Source: Hybos culiciformis | Lineage: Eukaryota; Arthropoda; Insecta; Diptera; Hybotidae | Length of the DNA stretch: 64,000 nucleotides | NCBI GenBank assembly: GCA_964007475.1 | Contig: OZ023273.1 | Span: 146,169,308 to 146,233,307, forward strand | Direction: 5' to 3' | Part shown: positions 1 through 13,582 of the stretch, piece by piece | How the letters are laid out: the number at the start of each line of letters is the position of its first letter | Numbering within the stretch: position 1 is the stretch's first letter | Translations under genes and position numbers: made by a program | The notes under the pieces: generated by a model | What the model was told of the DNA's origin: nothing | The model's database searches: none | The model's input: only the letters and a program-made list of their open reading frames with translations

Positions 1-2189
1 GTTTTTAATTTTTTTTTTGTTGGGGCGTTAGTTGTTTTAACCATTTTCATTATTTTTTATGCCATTAAAAAAAAATACACAGATTTTTTTTTGAGTACAT
101 GTTATTTTAAACAAAATTCATAAGACAAAAAACCAGATAGAAGAAATGTTTAATTCCAAATTGCAATAAAAATTGAATATTCATTAGGAAAATAAAAAAA
201 AATTTTTGCTTTCTTTTAAGTAAAACATATTTTTTTTTTTTTTATGGAAAAATATCAAAATATTTTGGTCTTGGACCATATTATCTAAAAAATGGTTATT
301 TTAGATATAAAAAAAAATTAAGGAATTATTATTTTATAATAATTAAAACAGTATTATAATTTATAACGATATCATACAACTAATTTAGGTGGGTGATTTT
401 GAAAGTGAATTTTGTATAAATTTTTAAGTGAAATAAAATTTTTTTTTATGGTAACAGAAAAAATCACAAAATTTAATTTCAAACAAACAAATCAAGTGGT
501 TGACAAAGCGTAAAAAAAAATAAACATGACAATTGTTACTTTTTAGTTTATTTTAATTGAAACCCAATTTCTGTTTCTAAGCTTATTATCATTATTATAA
601 AGTGCACATAAGTGTCACATTAATTGTGTAGTTGTTTTTTGTAATTTTCATTTTAGAACTCCATAACAAAAGCTCTAGCATTAAAAAGTCAATCATTAAT
701 AAATTTTTATTTTGTTATTTGATAAATATCAGAACAAAATTTGTCTCTTAAAAGTCGATTAAAATGGATCAAATGACGAATACAAAGAAACGGTGACCAC
801 GCAAATTCACATTTATTACCGTGAAACATTCAAACTTTTAATATTTTCATAAATCATTTATTTTAAAAGTTAATAAAAAAAAAAGTCCGTTGGGTTGAGT
901 TTAGATATTTTTAATTGATTCTTAGAAACACTATTTGAATCCGGCGTTGAAAACAAGGCTGATCACAGCTAACACAGATTATGCACTGCATAAATTTAAT
1001 AAAAAAAAAAAAGATTAATTTTATTAATTTTAAAAATAATTGCATTACAATTATTATGACCAAATCGAGGTGGAGTAAATTCCTTTTATGAAACAATGTC
1101 TTAAACATCGTGATTAAATTTTCATTGATTGGCAAAACAGAATAAAATATTATAAGATATAATTAAAGCCGAAAACATATTTTTATGGCTTAAAAACATT
1201 AATTTCTTTAGTTTTTTTTTTTCATGTGTATTTATTTTAATGGACATTTTAACTAACGAATTTATGTAAAACAACATAAAATTTTATTAAACTTTCAATT
1301 ATATGCGATCAATTATTTTGCATACTACTTGAAATAAAAAATGTTTTTTTTCTTTATTTTCTGAAATAAATAAAATTAAATTACTTATAAATATTATTTT
1401 ATTTAGATTTGACAAGTTGGATTATATAAATATTTGTTGTTTGTGTTAATTTCCAATTAATTTTTCCGTTTTTCATTTATATTTAAAAAAAAAATAAACA
1501 GAAATAAATGTTTCTTTTATAGTATTGTTATAAATAATCATATGACGTCATTTCTATGTAATTATCTGACCTGTTTAAAATTCAAAAAGGTTGAGAAAAA
1601 AAATTCACAATAAACTTTTTAATAAAAATAAATATATACTATTTTTTACAACACACTACACTGAGGGAAAAAAATTTCTAGAATCGTGCAATACACTTTC
1701 ATAATCACTAAAATTTATGAAAAAAACGAAATTTTCATAATTCAAAGCGAATTCACTTGATTTCTTAAATACTTGCTTGAATTTTGCAATTTTTTCTCGT
1801 CTGTTATTTATGGCTTTTTCCATGATTCAAGTAAACTTATTTTGCTAGATTTAATGGGCTTATTTTCATTAATCATATAATTATTTCTCTATTTATGTAA
1901 ATATTTCTTAATTTAAGTAAATATTTACTTAATGTGATTCTAACACAGTTTAAGAATTTTTTTCCTTGGTTTGTGTATTTTTTTTTTAACGAAACATGAA
2001 AATTAAAAACATGATTCTTTGCGAATACATTTCTTATTTGCTGATAATTTTTTCATATTATATGGTTACAGTTTTCCATAAGTTAAATAAATTATTCTTG
2101 ATTGAATGAAATTTTTTAAATCTTAAGAAAGATATTATAGTCAGTATAGAATTTATATTTTCTATTTTACACACGTCCTAAATTTCAAT

Positions 2190-2260
2190 TGCTTAGCCTA
2201 GTGGTAGAGTTGAACGTTTGCAATGCAAAAGAACAAGGTTCGAATCCCGAAGAGAGGGCA
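2190..2260 (+). repeat. tRNA-derived (SINE-like) sequence, plus-strand copy
   Basis: Contains a pol III A-box-like TAGCCTAGTGG (2194-2204) and a perfect B box GGTTCGAATCC (2237-2247), 43 bp from A-box start to B-box start, the spacing of a tRNA. The acceptor stem is not intact, so it is a tRNA-derived repeat head rather than a working tRNA. It aligns with the inverted copy at 2495-2570 over the whole head (shared AGCCTA..GGTAGAG, GTTTGCAATGC and AGGTTCGAATC blocks). Confidence 0.6.
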
Positions 2261-2274
2261 TAAGAAAAATCAAA

Positions 2275-2490
2275 TAAATGAATTAAATTTAATAAAATTA
2301 AATTTAATAAATATAAATAAAATAAATAAAAAAAATAAATAAAAAAAATTAAAATAAAAAAAAATAAAAATAAAATTAAAAAAAAAAAAAAAAATATAAA
2401 AAAAAAATAAAAAAAAAAATAAAAAAAAAAAATAAAAAAAAAAATAAAATAAAAAAAATAATAAATACAAAAAAAAATTTTTTTTTCGCA
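2275..2490. repeat. A-rich simple sequence (AAAAT-type)
   Basis: About 215 bp composed almost only of A and T in irregular AAAAT/AAAAAAT/AATAAAT units on the plus strand. It lies exactly between the two facing tRNA-derived heads and looks like the fused tails of two SINE-like insertions. The Phe/Leu-rich minus-strand ORF here is an artefact of poly-A/T. Confidence 0.8.
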
Positions 2491-2494
2491 TAAT

Positions 2495-2570
2495 TGTCCT
2501 CTTCAAGATTCGAACCTGGGTCCTCAGCATTGCAAACCGGCATCTCTACCTATAGGCTGAGCTATTGAAA
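2495..2570 (-). repeat. tRNA-derived (SINE-like) sequence, minus-strand copy
   Basis: On the minus strand it has an A-box-like TAGCTCAGCCTATAGG (2564-2549) and the B box GGTTCGAATCT (2516-2506). The D-arm-like GGTAGAG and the GTTTGCAATGC block are shared with the plus-strand copy. It is closer to a tRNA than the other copy but still lacks a convincing acceptor stem. Orientation is opposite to the 2190 copy, so the two internal promoters face each other across the A-rich spacer. Confidence 0.6.
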
Positions 2571-5500
2571 TCAAAAATGTATCATGCGTTTCTTGATTCG
2601 TGTTTCTTTTACACGAATTATCAAAAAACTCGCACATTGCAATGTCTTATTATTTCTTCATTCACGCAAACAATATTTCTTTCATGAAGTAAAGTTGATT
2701 GTTATGTGCATGAAAAAGTTCTAAATATTATGTAAAACAAATACATGATTCCAGAAAAAAGGCGAACGGGTCAAAAACAAGTCCTTTTTTTCCATGATTT
2801 ATTCAGATTTTACATGATTTTAGCAATCTTTTCTCTCCGTGTATGCATATCTTTGCTTTATAAACTCAGGCCTGGACCCCTACCTAGAAATTTTAAGAAT
2901 ATCTAAATGGTAAGTTTACTATCCATTTTAAGATACAAAATATTATGTTGTTTTATTGAAAATACCAGTTATTTGTACAATAAATATTATTCAAATGATT
3001 AACTACACAATATAGTTTTATTTTCAAATCAGTCAAGATGTTCAACATTTTTTAATTCATAATTAAAAATTGCTAGCCATCAAATATCTAAAAAAAAATA
3101 TTCGTGTTGGCGGTTATACTTTTAGTAAATTAAGAATATAAATTTTCAGTAAATATTTTAACCATGAAATCATTTTTAATTTTACCATTAAAATTTTATT
3201 TGCAATAAGTTCTTAATTTTTTTAAATTTAATTTTTTTTTTTTTTTTGAGGAAATTGAGAAGAAAAAACTTAATAAATTTTATGAAAAATATTTTGATTA
3301 AGAGTTATTCGGAATGTTTGTTTTTTTTTTTTTTCATCTGAATAAAGAAATTTGAAACAATAGTTCAAAAATAATGATTTGAATTCAAGTTATGTTGATA
3401 AATTAATGTGAATATGTATATATTGAAACAATGAAAATCTTAAGATAATAAATTCTAAAGTTTACATTAAATATGCTGTCAATCAATTCGTGAAAGCAAA
3501 CATTTTATTTAAACTACAATGTTCAGTCTATTAAACAAAAGACTTAAGTCAGAAACTTTTTTTTTACAACATTTATTCGGAACGAACGAAGCTAGACAAT
3601 AATCAATAAATTTTGAGAAAATTTGACATTTACTAGCAAAAAACAAATTTTTATTATCGCATGCTGGTTTGAATTTAATTATTTCTTTTCTCCTGTTTTA
3701 ATAATGTCAGACTGACTGACCGTAAAGTAAAAATTATATTATAAACGTAAAAGCGTAACACTGATTTATTTAATAATTTATTATTTATTTTTTTTTTTTT
3801 ACGAAAACTTCCGCTTGGGTGCAAAAAAAATTATTTATGGATCTATTGTACTTTTAAATAATGAGCTCTGTTTTTTTTTCGTAGATTATTATAAGCTAAA
3901 ATAGTGACAAAATTAATGTTCATTTCTTGGAAGAATATTAATCAAATTTATATTTTTAAGTGCGTAAGGTGTTTGAATTTAATATGAATATTTGTTTTTT
4001 TTTTGTTTTTTTAACATTAGAGATTAGCAAAATCTGTCATGACAAAAAAAAAACACTATAAATCTGTTATTTTTTTTGGGGGGAAAAAAATGAAAAGCTT
4101 ATTAATGAAATTGGTTTTTTAAATTGAATTAAATTGGTTATATTTAGTGTCTTTGAACTTCAATTCTAATGCTGAATTTTCTGAGAAATAGGACTCAAAT
4201 CAAAATCAACAAATTTTTATAATATTGAAAAAAGATTATGCCTTTCTTTGTGACTTTATCAAAGTCTAAGTAATTGGACATCAGTTTGGAAGAAGTGTGT
4301 CTCTCTCACTAAAAATTAAATTATGGAGAAAATTTAATTCAAAATTGTTTCCTTTGAAAATTTCGTGTCGATCATTATAACCATAAACACCATCTTAGAC
4401 ACAATTCATATCTGTTTAAAATTAATTTTTTTATTAATCCAAAATTGTACAGAATGAACATTGTACAATGTGCACACTGTGGATATTTTAAAAAATTAAA
4501 TAAAATTAAATGAAAATTCGGTTCATTAATTTTGAATAACAACCCTTTATATTCTATACAAACTCACTTAGGGGGTTTCTAAGGTAATACAAATTAGAAA
4601 TAAAAGCATATATTTTTCTCATTATTCATGAAAAAATTATTAAATAAATAAAATGAATAAACCATATAGATCTTGGATGTAATTATTTGTGCTATATGCT
4701 CTATGAGTTAATTCAGTCAATGCCTTCAGATTCATCTTTAATATTTCGCTTTTTATTATAATATAATATTAATAATAATAAAGATGTTAATCACAAAATA
4801 ATGACATTAAAGATAACTTTGATTACTTCATAAGTTTACTACTTTATTTTATGAAAACGTAAAAAAAAAAATCATTTGCAATCAAAATTCAATATTTTCA
4901 CTTAATAAAAATAAAATACAGAATTTTCAATTAATTTTCTTTTTCTTCACTTTTCTATTTTATTTTTATTTTCATTTATTTATATATACTTCCGGATTAA
5001 AACGTGAAACAGTTAGAAAAAAAAAAACTATATATTTCGATTCTTCTTTTTATACGTAGTTCGTTCTATAAACTTTATAGGTTTCGAATGATATTTATAT
5101 ACTTTTTGAATTTATAATTTTTCAAATAAAAATAAAAAAAAAACAGTCCAAAGAAATAAACAAAAAAATTGTTTTTAATATAATTAAACGATTCTCGACG
5201 GCTGTCTCGATTACGACTAAACATATGTTTAAAAATGTAATAGAAGTTAAAGTCTCTTTGAAAAATTAAATGTTAAAAAAATAAAAAAAAAAAATAAAAA
5301 TAAAAATATTTGCTATTAATGAAATAATAAAATAAACGATATTTTAATTTTTGTTCATAATAAACACCAATTTCATAAATTTTGATATCAATTGATTGAA
5401 TTAAACAAAATAACGTGAATTATTGTAAATTAAAGAAATTGTAAATCAAATTAGTTTATTAATTTATCAGACTATGGATTTTTGAGTACAATTTATGGAG

Positions 5501-8500
5501 TTTGTGTACTGAAAAAATCCCAAATTTTATAAATTTTCAATATGAATAGTTCTAAATCTAAGGCTAGAATTAGAAGTATATTTATTCTTAAAAAAGTGAG
5601 TACTGTTCAATGTAATTTTCTCCAATTAAGTTTCGAATTCTGTCGAAACTTGCAAACGGAATTGTCCTTTATTATCAGATTATTGTTATGCAGGCAGATT
5701 CTATTAAAATGATTATCCAAACTAAGTGCAAATATTTTGATCTACTAATATATATAATTTTCCATTTTTACTAATCGACTTTTAAACTTAAAAAATTTAA
5801 AATCAAAGTTACATTAAATTTATAACAAAATGTCATAATATTATACCTATACAAAGAAGTTTAAAAATACTCGCGGGCGGCAAAAATTTACTAAATAAAG
5901 TGATTTAAATAAATGCGCGCAGTCAGGTGTGCGCAGGTGTATGTAAAAAAAACTAAAAAAATAGTAATTATTTATTAATAAAGGTAAAAAAAAAAAAAAT
6001 TAAAATTATATCAGATGCTCCCCTCTATTTCCGTATAATTATACACATACGTATTATTATTGTAACAATTCATTCAATATTTTCATTTTATACTTGTAAT
6101 AATATTTTTATAAAAAAAAACATGGTTTTTCTTCTGCTTATTTATATTATATTTTGGTATTTATTTAATCTGCCCATTACAAAGAAGAACATAATTAAAA
6201 TTATGAAATTCATATAAAATTAAGAGTTTATTTTATTCATTAACTGTAGTAGGTATAGAAAAATCTCAGTTCATTTTAGATTCAGTACGAAAATTAAATG
6301 AATATTGGTTGTTAAGAAGAAATCAAGATAAGATGCAAGATAACATTTTATGGGAACATCTAAGAAACAAAAAATTAATTAACGTATAACTAGTAGTGTT
6401 GGATCAAGTACATGATTGCAATAGAATTTTCTTTTTTTTTTTCTTCGCTTTCATACCTTTACCTTACAATGAAGGCGAAAAAAATTGCAAATCACTAGAC
6501 TAAAGAATGAATATGAATTTTAATTCATAACATAAAAATACTTGGCAAGAAGATTCCTCAAGCATAAAAAATAATCGCATGAGCAATAAATAAAAAAAAA
6601 AGAAACAAAACAAACACTTTGAAAGTAAATAAAGAGGAAAATATAATAATAATAATAAAATAATTTGTGCAATAATTTAAATAATATTGACCATAAATAG
6701 TGTAGATAAATGACATAATCTATATTTGTATTTGTGTTATTATTAAACATAAATAAATATTATAAATTTAAATTTAAGAGAGTGTTTGTTAATATAAGCT
6801 TAAAAAGCTTAAAATTATGAAAATCTCTTTAATGTTGTAAGCTTTTTCCCGCAGAACATTTACCTACTACTAGAATTAAGAGTTTAAAAATAATTGCTAA
6901 AGAAAATTTAAAACTAAATTAAAAAGTTGCCGTCTTAATTTAAGTCTTTTGTTTTTATAATAATTAATTATAACGATAATAACACATAAGATGATAGTAT
7001 ACTATTAAATACAATACATACAATTACATACAATACAATTAAATTTTATTTATGAAAATATTTCTTGATATAAGTTGAATTTTATTCGATATTAATATTT
7101 TATTTTTGTAATAAACATTTTTTTCAAAATTAATTATTTCCATTTTTCTTTTTTAATTATCAACCAATTTTATGTTTTATTATTATTGAATTATGAAGTA
7201 ACCAAACATTTGTATAGAATATTTTATGAATAAAGTCATTCAAAGAAAATTTTTATGTATTTTTGCATATGAATAAAATAAAAACCCTGTCGCGTGCTCA
7301 AGATCACAGTTTTACTTAAGCTTAATATTTTTCATTTGTACTGCGAATTTTTGTGTCAAGCACATTATTCGTTACATAAATTTCAGATTCACATTAAAAA
7401 TAAAAAAGAACAACATTTAGTTTTTTTTTTTTTTAATATTGATTGTTTTTGAAAATTTCAATACTATATGAAATGTAAATAAAGACCATAAATATTTTTG
7501 AAATTAGATATTATTTATTTGTTTTTTATTTTTTTGTATTTACACAAATGCGTTTATTGGCATGTGATTTAGTGCGATTACGTTTAATATTTTACATGAT
7601 GATTATGTCATTTAACTTTATTTCTTATTTCAATTGGAATTTGTTGCACTAAATCCGTTGTTGATGATAAATTATTATGAATAATTGAAATAATTTTAAT
7701 CATCTTAGAATTCATATATTTTTTATTTCAGATTTAACAGATTGAAGAAATTAGACTTTGTATATTTTGAAATTTATTGGAAGAAGTTTAGTTGCCAAAA
7801 AAAAGGTAAAAATGAAAATTATTTCACATTATTGTAGAACAAGTTTTGCTGTCAGAATTATTCGGAATGGAACAAATTTGCTGAAAAAGTATATTATATT
7901 CCAAAGTAGATATTTAAAAATTGAATTTTTTTAAAAGTAAATACCAAAAAAATACATCATCTTTTCAGCATTCAATAAATTCCTTAATTTAACAGATAAT
8001 TTTCTTCTAAATGTAAACAGAAATTTTTTTCAGTGATAAATTCACATTATTATATTATTTGTGCAGAAATATTTTAATTTTAAAACTATAAATTTATGTT
8101 TTTTATTTTGTAGGTTAAAATTGTTAAAAATAAATTCAAAAGGAAAAAAAAATATAAAAATAACATTTACAATGACATATACATCTGTTTGAAAAATTAA
8201 TTGAGCCTATTTATATTTTTCTTATACCTATATTTTATATTTTTGTAAACATTTTATTCTTCTTATGGAAAATTTGACATAAAATAATTTGTATATTTTT
8301 ATTAAATTATTATATTATTTATTATGTTGAAATAAAATTCAAATTTAAAAAATTTAAATTTTATCCTAATTTTCCTACTTTGATTATGCGATATTTAAGT
8401 TGATTTTTAAAATAATTAAAAAGAAAAAATTGGAAAATTGTCGTAATATTGGCACTTCTACAGATTTCGTTACATCATCGTATTGATTTTTTAATAGTTT

Positions 8501-10824
8501 TTTGTTTTGTGGGAGGAGGCTTAAATAAGAAAATTTCTGACAATCAGGTTTTTATTTAAAGACTTTAAAAATATTTTTTTTTTGGTGTGATATATTCTTA
8601 AAATAAGCTAAATTAACAAATAATGTCATGGTAGTTAGTAAAGAGAATATTCTTGTGAATAGAAAATCTGATATTTCGATTAAAATAAAATGCTTTAAAA
8701 TCGATAATGTGTATTAGTAAAATTTGAGACCTTTGAGTTGTTGAATAATAACAATTCAAGGTATTCCGATTTTAAGAATAGACGATACACTTTTAAAATA
8801 TTTTTAATGTAAATTGCCATAATTTAACTATAGTAGTTATAAAATATATCAACACTTTTTCGAGACAAATTTTTGTTGTAATTCTCCTATATAATTAAAC
8901 TAATTTGAAAATATATAAATAATAGCTAATCTACGAAATCTAAAATCTTTCTAGGTATCAAAAAAAAATTTAAGCCTGCATTATATAAAAAAAAAAAAAC
9001 AAACCATATTATTTCATTGTCTAATTTAGTATGCAAATTAATAGTAAATAAATATTTTTGTAACGTAGGGGTTAATTGTTTCTGTGCAAAAAATAGATTA
9101 AAATTTTTTTGAAAATAAAATCTAGAAATTTATGGAATTGAAAAATAATTACAAGTACTTCAAGATTAAATCAATAATCAAAAACAACTACCATCCTACA
9201 TGATTTATTAATATTCAATAATTTAGACTTGAATTAATAAATAGACTTTATATGGACCATTTCAATTACATATAATTTTTTTTTTTGTGAATTGAAACGT
9301 CAAACATTATTATTGGCGTACAATTGGAAGTTTAGTACAAGGTTATATTTCGAGCCCACTCAATTTGTATTATTACTATGATCTAGTCTTAAATTTAAAG
9401 TTAAGATCCTCTTCTTAAAAATATCAAGATTATAGTCCGTTTAAGATTCAAGTAATCTCATTTACATAAATTTTGAGAAAAATAATATCTAAAGCTAATT
9501 CTACACAAATTTTATAAAAGACGATATATTTTTATATAATACTTGTATTATGTATGTATGCATACAAATGTTAAGTATAATGTATCTACATTATGTAAAA
9601 ATATTTCATATACATAATTTGTAATAACAATTATTTCCATTAGACAATGGGAAGTCGTGTATATTGTATAACACCCTAATCTAACGTTTATTGTCTAAAG
9701 AAAATTTGAACTGTTTGTATGGTAAAAAGTTTAATAGTTTCATAGTGCTCTTTCAAACCCTGAATAAAATTGCCATCTAAAGTTTTATGGCTTTTGAAAT
9801 GAAATCAAAAGTTCTTAAAATTGTTATTTAACAAAAAAAAAGCATTTTTTCGTTAAAATTTAAGTAATCCACTCACGCAAAAATTTTTTGTTTTATTAAA
9901 ATAAATTCTAAATAAATGATATTTATTCATTTGCTTTCAAAATTATTATTATTATATTAATATTATTATTTTTAATAAAAATATTAATGAAGTACATATT
10001 CGTCTTTAAACAAATTTTTTTTTTTTTTTGAATACCTTTTTAAGATTCTTGTACATATATGTATAAGTTGTCCAAAATAAATAACTTTTATCGATATATA
10101 ATTTAAAAACAGGTGTAAAAAATTATATTTTTGGCTAGAAATATTAAATAAAATGTTATATGAGATTTAGATTTTTTTAAAATTTAAGCTATTAATTGGC
10201 GGCGAATCTTAATGTGATTGTAAGGAAAAAATATTCAAAAGGAGGCAAATTTCATAATTGTGGTTATCAATTTCTTTAACTCTCAAATTAATTCTATTTA
10301 TATAAATTAAAAAATACTATTTCGTTTCTTAATTACAGACTGGCGACGTTTGCACACTTTTTTTTTTTCAAATCAAATAAGCGGGTTGAAATAAAAATTT
10401 TTCAGAATATAATTGCTCCAAATTGAGAAAAATTGAATATATTTGAATTGATCAGGCAGTGTAATTTATTCATTAGAGTTTTGTAATAACATTTTGAAAT
10501 ATAATAGAATATATGAATAAATTTAGAAATTCAAAATATATTAAAAAAAAAAATTTTGAACTCTCTTATTATGATCAAAATAAAATTTTGTTCAAGATAG
10601 TAAAGAAAAGACTATTATGAATATAGTTTTCACATAAATTTGACAATTTATAAAATAATGATTTATTTAGTTTCTGAGCTCTAGAAAAATTTTAAATAAT
10701 AAAACTTATTTATCTTGAAGTTTTTAAGAAATTCAACTTTTTGTTTTTCCCGACAGACTTGCAAAAAAAAAAGTACTAATTTTTTGACAATAAAGTTTTC
10801 GTCTATTCCCAACTGTAACATAGT

Positions 10825-10862
10825 AACTTAGTTTTTTCTTCATAACTTAGTTTTTTCTTAAG
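10825..10862. repeat. Short tandem duplication, 19-bp period
   Basis: AACTTAGTTTTTTCTT occurs at 10825 and again at 10844 with a near-identical surrounding unit. No function is evident. Confidence 0.6.
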
Positions 10863-13216
10863 AATATAACTGATATAAGCCTGACAGACAACTAGATGGC
10901 AAGAAATAAGACAAATTAACTGAATTTTTTATAACTTCGTGAATTCATATTGCATATTTTAGTTTAGCAAAAATATGAGTAAATATTATAATGTTAAAGA
11001 ACTGTCAATATTTTGATAGATATACGAATAAATTTATTTTACTTTTATTTTTAAATTTTTATCTTTTTCAATCAAAATAGTAAAATATTTTGAAACATTT
11101 AATTTTTATTTACCTTTTCAGTCAATGCCAAACACATAATTCTACTTATTTGCAAATAAATAAAATTTATGATTTTCATGTATTATAAAATAACAATTGC
11201 AAAGTTATTATTGCCAATTTTTTCTTATTTTAAATATAAAATGAGCTTATTGTATTTATTATTTCAAAATAAATAATTGATTTCTTCTTTATTATTGAAT
11301 TCTTGAAACATATAATTATAGACTGCAAACATTTTATAAGATTATTTTTTGAATTTTGTGACAAAATTATGTATAAAATATGTTAGATACATATTTGTGC
11401 AATGCCACTGAGTGCTAAGTTCCTTAATCAAGTCAAAGTAAGATAAAATTTAAATATTAACTGCAAAAGTTATTCAAACATAATGTGTTAAAATAATTTT
11501 ACAGAGCAATATTAAACTTTTTATTCCAATTCTAAATATAATTAATTGAATTAATGTTATTGATACATACATAGGTACATAATATATTTATATTTAAAAT
11601 AATTTTCATTTCAAGATTTTTATTTCTTTTAAGTGGGTTAACATATTTTTTTTTTTGAACATAATAAATATAAAAATTCTATTATCCATAATTTTTATTT
11701 TTTTTTTGCAATAAATTTCAAACTAAATTATTAGATTCTAAGGTGACAAAATTGGTTATTGGAAAAAGTTTTGTTTTTTCTATACACAAACCGCTTTATG
11801 ATGCGTGGGCCTAAATAAGAACTTTAAGTAGAATATTTGCGATACATAATTATATGTAGGAATTTGTGTTTTATTTCAATTTTCATATAAAAACTGAATA
11901 GAAATCTGTCAATATTGTTAATTGTTATAAATAAACATTTCTTACAAGTCTTATGTTCACATTAAACATTTGACTAAAATAAGAAAATTGGTTTCAGATA
12001 TGCTTTATAAAACATCAATGATATTATAAGAGAACCCAAAATTACATAGTTACTGTAACCGTTGGCGCTAAATAATTATTAGAAAATGAACATAATAATA
12101 AAAAAAAACTTATAGTAGTTATATGAAACATTTAAACTAATAATCGCATTTATTTGATTTCAATTGATATAATGGCATTAACAATATATTTTTTTGTCTA
12201 AAACATTTTAATTAAAATTACTTACAAAATGAAAAAAAAAAACAAGTTACAAATGTGATCAGAAAATTATATCCGTAAGATGTGGGTGGAAATAAAACTA
12301 TTTATGTTTTTGGTTCTGTATTACATTTACAAACTTATCAATCTATGTGTGATTAAAAATATGAAATTAATCGTAGGAAGTTAGTTGAACACAACAAATG
12401 GGAAGTTTACAGCAAATAAGTGTTTAAATATTTAGATTTAGAAAGAACTTTCAGTATCTTTAAGGTAAACTTACAAATTCAATTTATTTAAACGATAAAG
12501 CATTTAAATTTTATTGAAAATTTGGACACATTAAAAACAAAAAAAAACCCATTAAATTAACACGCTGTTGTGGCGCCGCCCGTCCTTTTTTTACATTGTA
12601 TTAATTGAAGATCGGCTTTTAATATTTTTTTAACCACGAAAAATAATTAAATTAATTAATTTAATGATTTTTGAAAAATTAAAATAAATATTTGCGATGA
12701 TGGTGATTAAATATTTGTTTAAAGTACTGATCAAAAAATTACAAAATGGGATCATTAAATTATTTAATTTATTAAAATAATCGCGCACTATCGACCTAAT
12801 TTCAGTTAAGAGAGTTTCAATAAAATTTATAATAAAAATAATATCGTGATATCATTTACCACTTGTTTTCTAGAAGAATGATATCATTTTCATTTAAGTT
12901 TTAAATTCCTTCAAGCAATTAATATTTTGTTTCAAGAAGAACCTTCTTCTCAACACAACGTTTGTTGGTTGTAAAAAGCATAGGTACAATAATTGAAATA
13001 AATTTTTAAAATATTTTTTATTGACGAGTTTTTTTTTTTGCATAAAAGTCACAGTATTGCAAGGATAGTGACAGATATATTTTAATGTAACGAATTATAG
13101 TTTAAAATTTTGAGATTATTGTATAATTAAAATAAAATTATTATCGATGAGTTAATAGCAAGTTTTTATCAAAATTTCAATAAAAATTATTCAAATTAAA
13201 AATTTAATATACTTAC

Positions 13217-13387
13217 TTGGAAGTGTAAAATAATTGTCCAAATTAAACCTAATGTTAATTTTGGATTCCCATCAACAATGTCTTCAGCCCGTATATTTAC
13301 CAATTTTATTTTCTTATATCGTAAAAAATCTAGTGCCATTTGAGCATTTTGTAACATATGAAATCGCATTTTACCTTTTTCTCTTGG
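13217..13387 (-). CDS. shot: Spectraplakin CH1 exon, C-terminal half with second actin-binding signature
   Basis: 171-nt exon (57 codons, phase 0/0) between TTTTTCAATTACAG and a GTAAGT donor. It opens [20 protein letters not shown] and closes with [17 protein letters not shown] and [12 protein letters not shown], matching the second actinin-type actin-binding signature. The sequence is almost the same as MACF1/dystonin/plectin CH1 (PREKGRMRFH...[27 protein letters not shown]), which fixes the family. It completes CH1. The expected next residues (ISDI..., the CH1-CH2 linker and CH2) are not found between 1 and 13216, so the following intron runs off the window. Confidence 0.97.
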
Positions 13388-13492
13388 CTGTAATTGAAAA
13401 ATGGAAAACAAAATTTATTATTTTATATTATTGTTATTTTGTTATAAAATTATTCAAATTTATTAAATAAAGAAAAATAAAAGTTTACTTAC
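13388..13492 (-). other. 105-bp intron between CH1 exons
   Basis: Short AT-rich intron with donor GTAAGTAAAC and acceptor CAATTACAG on the minus strand. Both ends follow the GT-AG rule, and removing it joins GEHL to PREKG exactly as in other plakins. ORFs called here on either strand are read-through of the exon or chance. Confidence 0.9.
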
Positions 13493-13582
13493 AAGGTGTT
13501 CGCCAGATAAAACTTCCAAGAGTGAAAGTAAATTGTGACCATCGCGCAAATCTTCAAAAAGATCATCGACACGTCGGGAGGT
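13493..13582 (-). CDS. shot: Spectraplakin CH1 exon, middle ([21 protein letters not shown])
   Basis: 90-nt exon, phase 0 on both sides, between an acceptor ending TTAATATAG and a GTAAGT donor. It reads [15 protein letters not shown] then [15 protein letters not shown]. The run [21 protein letters not shown] is near identical to the same helix of MACF1, dystonin and plectin CH1 ([21 protein letters not shown]). Both exon edges fall where vertebrate plakin genes have introns. The intron to the next exon is only 105 bp, in sharp contrast to the multi-kilobase introns around it. Confidence 0.97.

Larger units (their letters stand above)
1..13216 (-). other. Intron downstream of the CH1 exons, extends past the window edge
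   Basis: At least 13.2 kb with no recognisable CH2 or linker exon on the minus strand, so it is read as a single long intron. It carries the facing tRNA-derived pair with A-rich spacer at 2190-2570, a short GC-rich islet near 12561-12585, and a 19-bp direct repeat at 10825-10862. The rest is AT-rich with poly-T/poly-A runs and no coding, RNA or transposon signal that I can support. A very small exon could be missed by eye. Confidence 0.6.

Noticed and set aside
2270..2530. 86-codon minus-strand ORF, Phe-rich
   Set aside because: It is a translation of the A-rich simple sequence between the two tRNA-derived heads; no real protein features.
13234..13470. 78-codon plus-strand ORF opposite the CH1 exon
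   Set aside because: It is the antisense shadow of the conserved minus-strand exon at 13217-13387.
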